Below are positions 13,009-24,213 of a DNA stretch of 64,000 nt, piece by piece (position 1 is the first letter of the stretch; each line of letters opens with the position of its first letter). A program made the position numbers and the translations under genes. The notes under the pieces were generated by a model. That model did not search any database. It saw only the letters and a program-made list of their open reading frames with translations, and was not told where the DNA came from. The DNA is from Pseudevernia furfuracea (Eukaryota; Ascomycota; Lecanoromycetes; Lecanorales; Parmeliaceae), in assembly GCA_022315425.1 (NCBI GenBank), contig JAIUPT010000038.1, positions 186,001 through 250,000 of the forward strand, in the 5' to 3' direction.

Positions 13009-13494
13009 ACTGCCGAGGGAGACATTGAACATAATTGGGGAGAGGATGCGGAGGGAGAACGACTTGGCGCTGCTCGCATCAGTGGGACTGTGGGTTAGTG
13101 GGTCTCGTCCACATGTGATATGCGATTATGCGATAGCAAAGGGATCCATGCTCAGGAGATCCATGCTCAGAAGGAGCTATTTAGAGGTGCCTTCTGTACT
13201 AGCAGATGGCTCTTCAGTCGAATTCGTTTCAGAGCCATAGCAGTTTTTTCCCGCCCGCCCACTCCTGATGGGACAGGGTGAAACGCCGGAAAGAAAAAGG
13301 GCGGTTATGTGAGATTGGGGAGGGAACCCTATTGTTTCTTAAGCTAGGTAGGTAGTCTACGAAGAGTCGGTGCTGTGGTCGTAAGATAGGTACCAACCGT
13401 CTACTTATCCGATCATGTCTTTTTTCTTCTTCTTTTCGATTGTCACATTCTTGAAGAATTACACTTCATCTCCCTTTCCGATTAATCCTAACCC

Positions 13495-13990
13495 TTAAGC
13501 AACCTTCATCCCCGCAATCTTACCAATATTCCTCACTTCATCCGCCCTCCTCCCCGCCTCCACAGTCTGCGGATGCTCCTTCCCCAAAAAGCATGCTCAT
13601 ACAACGTCTCCGCCTCCCTCAGCAGCGCTTCCGTTTCCACTCTCCTCTCCTCCAGAGTCTCATAGATAGTAGCGAGACAATACTTACTATCGCCTTCACT
13701 CTTCGCCACGCCCTCGCCACTAGCCTTCCAGCCCTCAATCGCGCGCTCGAATTTCGCTCCAGCGGCTGAAAAGTTACGTTGTTTGAGATGTAGCAGGCCT
13801 TGATTGTGAAAGGTGGTCACAGTGAAAGGGTGAGTAGGCCCGACAGCGTCTTCGAGATTGCGGGCTGCGCGGATTCGAGATAACATAGGCCGAGGTTGCA
13901 GATGATTATTTTCGGTTTCGTGTGGCCTGATCCATATTGCCTCTCGGTTCCGGCCAAGGCACGAAGCATCCGGTAAGGGCAGGCACTTTC
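13495..13990 (-). pseudogene. Broken kinesin-light-chain-type TPR gene
   Basis: The minus strand encodes TPR repeat pieces typical of fungal kinesin-light-chain-like proteins, but in different frames. A piece reading IICNLGLCYLES (about 13910-13875) is in one frame. The block HPFTVTTFHNQGLLHLKQ through NFSAAGAKFERAIEGWKAS and TKYCLATIYE-like text (13830-13600) is in a second. After LYEHAF, at the T/G run near 13580, the frame must change again to read GKEHPQTVEAGRRADEV and end KIAGMKVA-stop at 13495. At least two indels are therefore needed, and no start region is found. In this family such genes often sit beside NB-ARC or effector-domain proteins; none is present here. Confidence 0.7.
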
Positions 13991-14298
13991 CCAATTGCGC
14001 CTCGAGCACTTTGGTCAGTCTTACACAGCCTTGCACGGTCTTCAATAAAGACTTTTGCGGTTCAGTTGAGATCTTCTCCTTCTCGCAAGCAGTCTTGATC
14101 TCTTCAAATGTCTGAATTAGCAATGGTGACTGATCCTACAACGTACGAAAGATCTGTGGAGGCTGCTTTGTCCGGGAGAGATAGTAGTCGAGACGGTCTG
14201 CCACTTTTGAAACTCATGTCTATGCAGCTGATGATGCTGGAAATGACACCGAGTGCCCTCAGCCCCGCTCATTGCTCGACCAATCGGAATGGGGCTAT

Positions 14299-14483
14299 CA
14301 GGTCGGCGGGGGTCAAAAGAACCTCGGCAGGGGTCAGCACAACGGAAGTATATGCGGATGCAGGGGGTCAAACGGATATACTCGGCATATGTGAGGACCT
14401 CATGGGGGGTCAAACCCGGATACACCGACCATATGCAAGCCTGACCCCCGTCGAGGTTTTTTTGACCCCTGCCGAGCTGAGGC
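14299..14483. repeat. Small inverted-repeat (MITE-like) element
   Basis: Left arm 14299-14340 and right arm about 14440-14483 are imperfect inverted copies of about 40 bases, each holding two GGGGTCA blocks separated by an AAAARAACCTCG core. They differ mainly at purine (A/G) positions. Between the arms, a block of about 30 bases (GGGGGTCAAAC then CGGATA, then CATATG) occurs twice in direct orientation (about 14372-14400 and 14405-14436). No open frame or clear target-site duplication. It lies directly upstream of the maltase gene. Confidence 0.6.
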
Positions 14484-14677
14484 CCGATCGGAATGCGGAT
14501 GTGGGCATCCTACTAGTGCACATGACCAAGGCCATGAATGAAACTTTTACCCCGCCAAAGGGTCAGGTAGGTGGTTCCCGACAACCCCAAAATCGATTTC
14601 TCTCATAATCGAACTATACTTTTCTTTTACTGATGCCATTGTCTTCATAGACATCCAGCATATTACAGCCACTCAAC

Positions 14678-16772
<2,095 letters not shown>

Positions 16773-16925
16773 TTCTGACGGACATGCATGCCAGCATAAA
16801 GTAGTCCGAAGCAAATAATAAGTATCTCTACCGTATTATAATCTTGATGGTTTAGAGACGGTAACTATTACGACTCAAGGATAAGGGCAGGTTATTCGAG
16901 GACGATAGACTTAGCAAAGAACGAT

Positions 16926-16986
16926 AGACTTAATAGTCATTCTTGTCTCTGTCGCGGTACTAGTAGGGCGATATCAGATGTCTTGC
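16926..16986. repeat. 61-bp dispersed repeat, copy 1
   Basis: Direct repeat of 20905-20965, starting AGACTTAATAGT and ending ATGTCTTGC, with 5 differences in 61 positions, 4 of them transitions. The preceding bases also hold a short tandem ACGATAGACTTA (about 16902 and 16921). Probably a remnant of a transposon or of a larger duplication. Confidence 0.75.
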
Positions 16987-17047
16987 TCGAAGAGGCGGCG
17001 CTAAACGTAATGGGGGTAGCGCTTAGCCTGAAAGCAGAAAAGAGTAA

Positions 17048-17290
17048 TCATTTCATTAGGGATCTAATATCTTTCTTCTATAAAATATATCTTATTATCT
17101 TATTATATTTAATATTACTTTTTATATTATAGCAAAATAGAGAGTATTCATTCGAATATCTATGAGATATCTTATTTTGATAATTTTATAAATCTTAGTG
17201 CCGAAAAGCTATAGGAGTTAGAGACAGTTCTTGAATCAATTGAGTCAATTCTGTTATTGCCTATCGCCTGTGAGACCTTTGCTCAGATCG
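17048..17290 (+). pseudogene. RIP-decayed partial copy of the 9996 gene (promoter and 5' exon)
   Basis: Bases about 9912-10140 align here over about 230 positions. Almost every difference is C-to-T or G-to-A relative to the 9996 gene: the start ATG is ATA, CAG becomes TAG, and the leader becomes AT-rich. I find one clear transversion and a 9-base tandem duplication (GAATCAATT/GAGTCAATT at about 17233-17250) in the coding part. Similarity stops after GCTCAGATC. The pattern is what RIP leaves on duplicated DNA in Pezizomycotina. Confidence 0.85.
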
Positions 17291-17367
17291 TTGAAGCATA
17301 CCGCCAATATCCGCACCGTGGAACAGGTTTAATATCAAATCACTAATATATTCCCTCACATTTCCAT

Positions 17368-18535
17368 TCACGTTGCCTTCCTCCCCACACACACAATCAA
17401 GTCCCAATCCACATACCAACCTTTCTTCGCATTTTCGGCTGCCTCCGCCAAGCGCTCCCTATACCAGTCCTTCTCTTCTTGATTCTCGATCATGTCCCCA
17501 ATAGCTGCCCATCCAATCAAGCAATCTTCATTCCATGGCTTGCGGTAGATCGGGAGTGGAGGTTGGGCCACGTAGTCAAGAACTTGTAGGTCGCATTGTT
17601 GGAAATGGCTCGGAAGTGAAGTAATCCATCTGTGGAGCGAGTGGTTCGATGTTATTCTTTAGACGGCTGATAGTGGACAAAGTTGGAAAAAGGACCGTCA
17701 GTGAAAAAAAGTTCATAACTGACCTAACTTTTGGGAAGAATGACCGATGGTAGCATGTGATCTGCGTATGGGCGTCATCATCCTTTTCCGCCTTCTCTGG
17801 AAACTTGGACATCCAGTCTCGCTCGACCCACTGCAGATACCCACCTGGCTCTGGTCACAGTCAGCTTGTAGCACTGCTGCTAGGTTGACCCTTGCAATCC
17901 CAATGAGCTGACAGCCTCGCGACCGAGTCTGCTTTGCTTGGGGCAGGGTTGTACTCACTAAGCATGTCTTTCAAGTTCTTGATCACAATTTGCATATTGT
18001 CATCACGAGCAACTGTCATGAAAAATCGCAGATGAACCACATCGTATCTTCCCTTCAGTTCCTCTGGCAGCGGCTCGAAGATGTCCAGCTTGGAAAGCGA
18101 CACACTCGGTCCGTACCAACTTTCCGACGGATACTGCTCGTCCGAGATATCAAAGCCGTCGATGTGAGCACAGGGTAGCTCGCGGGTAAGTTCTCCGATC
18201 CAGATCCTGGCCAAGTTGAGTCAGCCATTGAGGTGATCACGGGCTATGTGCACAAGGCAGTCAAACGTTGCACACACCCGGTGCCGGTACCAACATCCGC
18301 AATGCGCAAAGGTTCTTTGCTTTCTGTAGCGCTTGGCAGTTTGATGGATGGATGAAGCAAATAGCCAAGTTGAGCGTGGATAAGGAGGTGTAGCATTGCA
18401 AGCCTGTAGGATGAATGATCACATGAGCTACGATTGATTTGGGAAAGAGTTCTTCCCGGGCAAGTACCTTGCCGAAGCGTAGTAATCCCGTCCCAGCATA
18501 TAGCTGTCCTCATTTGTGACATTGGAGGTGGACAT
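17368..18535 (-). CDS. LaeA-like class I SAM-dependent methyltransferase
   Basis: Five exons in phase (18535-18468, 18403-18278, 18206-17959, 17850-17724, 17629-17368) give 276 residues. Motif I is IADVGTGTGIWIGEL, formed across the second intron. The acidic end of strand 2 is HIDGFDIS, and the later HLRFFMTVARDD and LKPGGYLQWVERD segments are hallmarks of the LaeA/UMTA-like group in fungi. No signal peptide or membrane segment; likely cytosolic or nuclear. The substrate cannot be read from the sequence: family members include regulators of secondary metabolism and small-molecule methylases. It lies convergent to the maltase and next to an MFS transporter on the same strand. Confidence 0.85.
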
Positions 18536-18866
18536 GTTGGACACGGGCGTGGAGGGAGATTCTCTGATAATCGGAGTCACTACTGGAGACTCGAAGTGAA
18601 GACAGAGAATTTGGAAATAGATTACCTAAGTAAGATCTTACTAGGGTGCGTTTCGCGAGATAGGCGCGGTTCACGTTGTAAAGTACTTATGAGTTACTTT
18701 ATGCATCGATGTGAATCACGTCATCATGCAGAAGTCCATGCTTCCTTGCGCATCTTCCGCATCCTGCACGCAGAATGAACCCTGCCCTCGGATCCCATCA
18801 ACTGGCTTTGATTGCGAATCAGCATCACTCATGTTGCTTCTATGTTGAGGACACTACATCCGCATC
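18536..18866. other. Intergenic spacer
   Basis: Promoter of the methyltransferase and 3' flank of the MFS gene. Nothing else seen. Confidence 0.35.
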
Positions 18867-20741
18867 TCATCGCTCCTCCACATCTTCACTCTTCTCCATT
18901 AGTCTCACCCCACCTTCATTGGCCGACACGCTCTTGAACGACAGCTTTCTTATCTCCTCCCCTTTCCATATCAACAACAAAGGGCCTGCAAACGCGAAGA
19001 CCGAGAAGAACGCCGCCATTCCAAGACACCACCCTGCTCCCACTTTGCCTATCCACGCAGGCACAAAAAAGGGAAGGGTCAAACTAAACGCAAGCCTATA
19101 CACCCCCATAATTGCGGCTGACTCCGACGCATGTCCTTGAAAACATTCAATGACGTAGTTGACCGTGACAGGTATGAGAGCATTAGTCGCGAATCCGCCC
19201 AAGAAGTTGGCGAGTGCAAGAACCATGTAATGCAGGTGGTATTGCAAGGACGCGCCATACAAGCCAAGAGCCATGGGAAGAACTAAGAAGCCAGGTAGCC
19301 AGAGAGTGTGTAGTCTGAATTCAGGCTGCCAGATGCCCCCGTTACGGCGGCAGATCCAAAGAGGAATGCGGTCGTTTGCGAAATGTCCATACAACTGGGC
19401 GACGATAACACCGAACCATAGGCAGAAGAGGACTGTATGACTGTTACTACGAACATATGATCGGGGATATGTAGGACAGGACTTACACTCGGCGTTCTGC
19501 GCGGGTGTGAAACCGTAACCGCCCATCGTGGTAGGGTCTTGTAGGAAGACTGTCAAGACAATGTTGAAGAACGCGGCAAAGCCGAAGTCAATGAGCGTCA
19601 AGCCGCCGCAGAGAAGAGTGACAGGGCAGATGCCAATGAGGAAAGAGTTGCAGAATATTTGGAGCTGAATGCGTCTGTTAGTTTCTCGATAAGGTCTGTA
19701 AGCTATAGGGAGCGTTTCAATTTCCAAGTCCCTGGCGGCAGGAGCCCCTGTGAAACGAACATGCGTAGATACCCCACGGAGCAACTTACAGTTTCGCCTG
19801 TTGAGATGGGGTGAATCATACGGATTCCGCAGAAGAATGTCGCCATCCTATTTGCAAAAATCCCGTCAGGCAGTCTTTTGCGGTAACCCTCTTCCTTCAC
19901 CATGCGATCATAATATGTGTCCTCCAGCAGTGCCAGTGTAAGGATGATGATCAGTCCCTCTAGCCCATTACTCCACCAGAATTGTACCGTCCAAGTCGTA
20001 GAATCCACGATAAATCCACTCAGCGTCGGACCGACGACAACACCAGCGAGAAAGGAAAGGTTCAGGGCTGTAAAGGCTTTGCCACGCTGGTGTAGAAAAA
20101 ATATATCAACGACAGTATCAGCGCCCAACGCTGGCGCAGTCCCACCAAAAAGACCCCCGAACAGCCGCGCTGCGACAAAGGCTCCATATTGGCTCGAACG
20201 AGTCATAGTGGCGGACCATATGCCGGTGATTAATAGGCCTACCATGGACCAGAAGAAGATGCAGGTACGACCATAACGGCGTCCGAGAGGCACCGCGAAG
20301 AGAGGTCCGACAGCTATACCCGCGGTAGCCGCAACTACCTGCTCCGAATCAGTGAGAAGAACCCTGCGGGGTGGAGACAAGTATCACTGACAGAGTACGA
20401 AAGCGTGATTGGATCCGGCTTGTGGTAGGCTTTTGCTTGGACAAAGTATCCAAGAGCATTGCCTAGGCCGGACGCTGTAGAGACGAAGGCTCCGAGGCAC
20501 CAGATGAACAGGGTGGTTGACTTCTTCAATGAAGACCAATTCTGGAAAGGATAGGCATTCAGTAGGCTTGCATAGGTGAAACCCAGTCAAACCCTTGAGA
20601 ACATACCAAAGGATCCTTGACATCATCGGAAGGCTGTGGAATCAGGGTAATACCCGTCGACGATGATTTTGTGAGGACGTGCGCTGAATCATGGCTTCCT
20701 ACCTGTTGTCCAGGCTTGCTGACCGAGTCTGTGAGCTCCAT
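18867..20741 (-). CDS. MFS transporter (12-TM, drug/metabolite exporter type)
   Basis: Multi-exon gene. MELTDSVSKPGQQ (from 20741) joins PSDDVKDPL and then NWSSLKKSTTLFIWCLGAF, giving the D-P-x-N-W signature that precedes TM1 in fungal DHA1-like carriers. Seen further: motif A as PLGRRYGRTCIFFW; FVAARLFGGLFGGTAPALG (TM4 region); a central loop with RMIHP; six C-terminal membrane segments; and a charged tail ending SEDVEER. The ATG at 20741 is used because two codons upstream only a GTG is available. Substrate unknown. Same strand as the LaeA-like methyltransferase, and both lie between the two copies of the 61-bp repeat. Confidence 0.87.
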
Positions 20742-20904
20742 GTACACAAATATTCTGATTCGCGCAGATGAATGGCCAAAGTATGGTGGTTGGAATGTGG
20801 AAGGTGCATTGAGATGACATGCAGAGGAAAGAGCATCTTTGCTGCTACTTTGACCAAGAATGGAAGGTGGAAGTGCGGTTCGCAGATCTGCAGGACGATA
20901 GAGT

Positions 20905-20965
20905 AGACTTAATAGTTATTCTTGTTTCTGTCACGGTACTAGTAGGGCGGTATCAGCTGTCTTGC
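20905..20965. repeat. 61-bp dispersed repeat, copy 2
   Basis: Direct copy of 16926-16986 with 5 differences, mostly transitions. It lies just upstream of the MFS gene, so the two copies bracket the RIP fragment, the methyltransferase and the MFS gene. Confidence 0.75.
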
Positions 20966-21051
20966 GATCTATTAAGAAGATAATTAATTGCGTCGACGAG
21001 ATGTATTAGAAATAACATGATTCGTTAGATTCTTCTTTTCATAGCAATTGG

Positions 21052-21206
21052 ATAGCAGTAGAAATAGCACATATTAGAGTCCAGTTGGACTTAGGGTTAG
21101 AGTAGGGCTTGCGTCGCAAACCACTTTGGTTTTGTAGCAGTAGAAATAGGTAGTCAAATATCACATAGTTGGCAAATCAGAGTCCGATTTGACTTAGGGT
21201 TAGATT
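21052..21206. repeat. Two-unit tandem repeat upstream of the P450 gene
   Basis: Unit 1 (about 21052-21104) and unit 2 (about 21135-21206) share TAGCAGTAGAAATAG, then a variable stretch, then AGAGTCC followed by TTNGACTTAGGGTTAGA. Differences between units include C/T and G/A changes. TTAGGGTTA occurs once per unit, so this is not a telomeric array. Confidence 0.6.
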
Positions 21207-21551
21207 TTGTCTGAGGATCAATCATGAATTTAATTCATGGGCCCATACTTGTCGTAGAACGATTGGTTCGGAGCTTTGGGGAGCTGAGTATGTGGAGATA
21301 TAGGGGCTGCGGGCTGATGGTTAGCCTGCAGCAGCGCACCTGTATTAAGGTAAGAGCGCACCTCATCTGGCCTATACCAAATCGACAAGGATCGGGCTAC
21401 CGATCAAGTCCGATTTCGAATTTGACAAATACCCTTTTAGCGATGTGCATGCTATAACCCCACCCCCTCTCGCTGCCTCCCTTAGCGCTCGTCTCCTCTT
21501 CTACGAAACCTCCATTACCAACCTATATCGATTTGGCAGCAGACAAAAACG

Positions 21552-22980
21552 ATGACTACGCCAATTCCACAGCCGCCAGGTATTCCTATATTGGGCAACA
21601 TTTTTGACGTAGATCCGAGCAACACATGGGCGTCATTGCAGAAGCTGTGGGAAAAGTATGGTTGGTGTATCTATGCCCGATCCTCCATTTCCAGCGACTG
21701 ATCTCGTCATGTCAGGCGACATCTTCAAGATAACTGTCTTGGGCCAGCAGATTGTCTTCGTGGGGAATGTGGCTCTCTGTGAAGAACTCTGCGATGAAAA
21801 GCGCTTTCGCAAATTCGTGGGTGGCCCTATAGTAGAGATCCGCTATGCAGTGCATGATTCTCTTTTCACCGCATTCGAGAATGAGGCGAGCTGGGGCATT
21901 CATCATCGTATTCTGGCCCCCTTGCTCACTCCGGCAGTTGTTGCTGATCATTTCATCGGAGTGCGTGATTGTGCGTCCGAATTGACAGCCAAATGGCGGC
22001 GGGCCGAGACCAGTAATTTTCCGGTTTCAGCAATTGGTGAATTGAATCGATTGGACCTTGAAACGACCACCCTCTGCTTCTATGGCAGGAAACTCAATGG
22101 CCTAACCGGACCGGAACCACCAATGATCGGGGCGATGAACGGAGCCACGTCAGAGGCGATCAAAAGGCCAACTCGACCCAAAATTGTAAACTGGCTGTTC
22201 TATCAAACTAAATTCGAGAAAGACACCAAAGCCATGCGCCAATATGCTGCCGAATGTCTCCAACACCGAAAGGCCAATCCAACTGATCGAAAGGACATGT
22301 TGTATGCGATGATGAACGCCAAAGACCCTGAAACCGGTAAATCCCTTAGCGAACAGCAGATTCTCGACGAAATTGTGACGATGCCCATCGGATCCAGTAC
22401 GGCGCCCTGCGTTGTCTCAAGTGCAATTTATTATCTGCTCAAGAACCGAGAGTGCATTACGAAAGCCCGCGAAGAGATCGATTCCGTCATCGGTGATGGC
22501 GAATTCATACATGACCATGTGGACAAGCTGCCATATTGCACCGGAATCGTACGAGAAAGCCTGCGCTTGTCTGCGGCGGCACCTGGTTTCAACATTGAGC
22601 CCTTGCCAGACACACAGGGACCTGTTCTGCTCGGTGGAGGCAAATATCAGGTCCCGGCCAAGCAGACCATGATCATTGTGCTGCATGGCGTGAACCGCGA
22701 CCCAGCCGTGTTCGAAGAGCCGGAAGCTTTCAGGCCGGAAAGGATGGTGGGCGAGGCGTTCGAAAAACTCCCTGAAGGTAGTAAGAAGTGGTTTGGAAAC
22801 GGCAAACGCGTATGTATCGGCAGGTATTATGCCTGGATGTGGAACATGACTACCATTGTCACGCTGTTAAAAGAGGTGGATATCGAAATGGCCGACCCGA
22901 CCTACCAGCTCAAACAGGACGGCTGGTTTAACCTGAGACCTGTTGATTTTTACATCAAAGTCAAGCCAAGGGCCAAGTAA
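21552..22980 (+). CDS. Stand-alone CYP505-like cytochrome P450
   Basis: Two exons in phase (21552-21660, 21716-22980; 55-nt intron) give 457 residues. The N-terminus IPQPPGIPILGNIFDVDPSN is that of the P450BM3/P450foxy (CYP102/CYP505) heme domain and lacks a membrane anchor. Seen: ExxR as ESLRL, a PERF-like region FRPERM, and the heme loop FGNGKRVCIGR with the Cys ligand. The I-helix motif, A-G-H-E-T-T in relatives, reads here P-I-G-S-S-T-A-P, so the acidic residue is replaced. CYP505 proteins are normally fused to a P450 reductase of about 600 residues; here a stop follows FYIKVKPRAK. It therefore either uses a separate reductase or is a diverged remnant that stays intact. Confidence 0.88.
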
Positions 22981-23400
22981 AAAGATGCGGGAAAAGTGAA
23001 CGAGGTCAGTAAGGTAGTACTCAGGTATCTTTGCACCCCTCTCAAATTATGGGCTGACCCTCGGGACAGGGATTTCAGGCAGGGTTCGGGCCGCTGTCGG
23101 CGCTCACCGATCCCGAAAGGGGGGTGTGTGTGGGTGTGTGTCAAGACAAATCCTCTTCTACTTTTCTACTTTTCTCCTCGTACCTTGAAGCCAGACGAAA
23201 ATCCATTTCTCCTTGAGTTGTGTCTCTAATCAATGTATCAAGTAGTGCTACTTCTACCTCTTCATTATATCTTCACTTCCAACTCCCCATCTACCCAATT
23301 CCAAGCGAGAAACATCCAGCCAAATTCAGAGACAAGCGAGTGTCCTATTCCCCCCCCCCCCCCCCACTCAAAGTGGACATGAGCGCCAGCTCCGCAAGGC
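22981..23400. other. Spacer with 16-base poly-C tract
   Basis: 3' flank of the P450 gene. A run of 16 C lies at 23350-23365 and a short GT-rich run near 23122-23140. No gene seen. Confidence 0.5.
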
Positions 23401-23429
23401 CAGACAGACATGTCAACATCCAGCACATT

Positions 23430-23634
23430 AGCAAACACATCTACCCCTCGGCAACAATTCCAACCCGCCCAGGACCTTCTTTACCTCAACAACAACAACG
23501 ACAACCCTCTACACCTCCGCTTGGACCCCTTCCTCGACCGCGCAGTATTTCGGCACCTGCATCTTCCTCATCATCTCCGGCACCGTCTTCCACTCGCTGC
23601 AAGCTCTCAGAAACTACCTCGACACGACCACGTA
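23430..23634 (+). pseudogene. Fragment of a Ctr-type copper transporter
   Basis: One frame reads LPLGNNSNPPRTFFTSTTTT, then TTLYTSAWTPSSTAQYFGTC, then IFLIISGTVFHSLQALRNYL and a stop. The T-F-F-T-S-T-T-T-x-L-Y-T-S-x-W-T-P block followed by a first membrane helix is characteristic of fungal Ctr proteins. The Met-rich N-terminus is missing (an in-frame TAG lies just upstream, unless an intron ends there). The second and third helices with the MxxxM and GxxxG motifs are not found in any frame as far as 24200. The piece lies between a poly-C and a poly-G tract. It is best read as a truncated copy; an unusual splice model is the alternative. Confidence 0.5.
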
Positions 23635-23670
23635 GTCTGTATACTTGGTGGGTCGTAATGGTTGGGGGGT

Positions 23671-23683
23671 GGGGGGGGGGGGG
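23671..23683. repeat. Poly-G tract
   Basis: Thirteen consecutive G just after the Ctr fragment. Pentanucleotide ACGAG repeats follow at about 23897-23931. Both are likely length-variable. Confidence 0.9.
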
Positions 23684-24213
23684 CGTTGCTCGCTGAGAAC
23701 GCTATTGGGTGTAGTGATTATGGGGACGAGTCATTTACCGTGCGTCATGCTTCCTCGCTCCGGTCCCTCATTGCTTTCTCATCTCTTGCTCGTCTTCGAG
23801 GGGCATTCATTGCATTGCATGTTAGCTACGTAGGCCATTGTGCGTGAAAGTGTCGAGTTGGAGGAACTGACAGGGGAGCGTGAGCTGTGATGTGAGAGTA
23901 CGAGAGTACGAGACGAGACGAGACGAGACGAGATGGTAGCGTCTATCTGTTGGATGAAAATCGTGCTTTCAGTGCCTGTAGAGAGCACTTCATTCACAAA
24001 CAGGATGTCCTGATTATGGAAAACCATTTCCGATTTTCATGACAGCTCGGGGGACTTCATTTGAAACGCCGGACGGACGCCACTAATTTAGATTTTGATG
24101 TTATTTTAAGGGTGATTCATAGATAAATCACCTTGTATCATTCACGATTTCGACAACAAACATGGCCGACAACCGCCACTGATCCTCAAGAATATTGCCG
24201 TAAACCATCACCA

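Noticed and set aside
21091..21205. TTAGGG telomere-like motif
   Set aside because: Only two isolated occurrences inside a longer repeat unit; no array.
23220..23696. 158-codon Ser/Pro-rich plus-strand frame
   Set aside because: Different frame from the Ctr-like segment and runs through poly-C; no family features.
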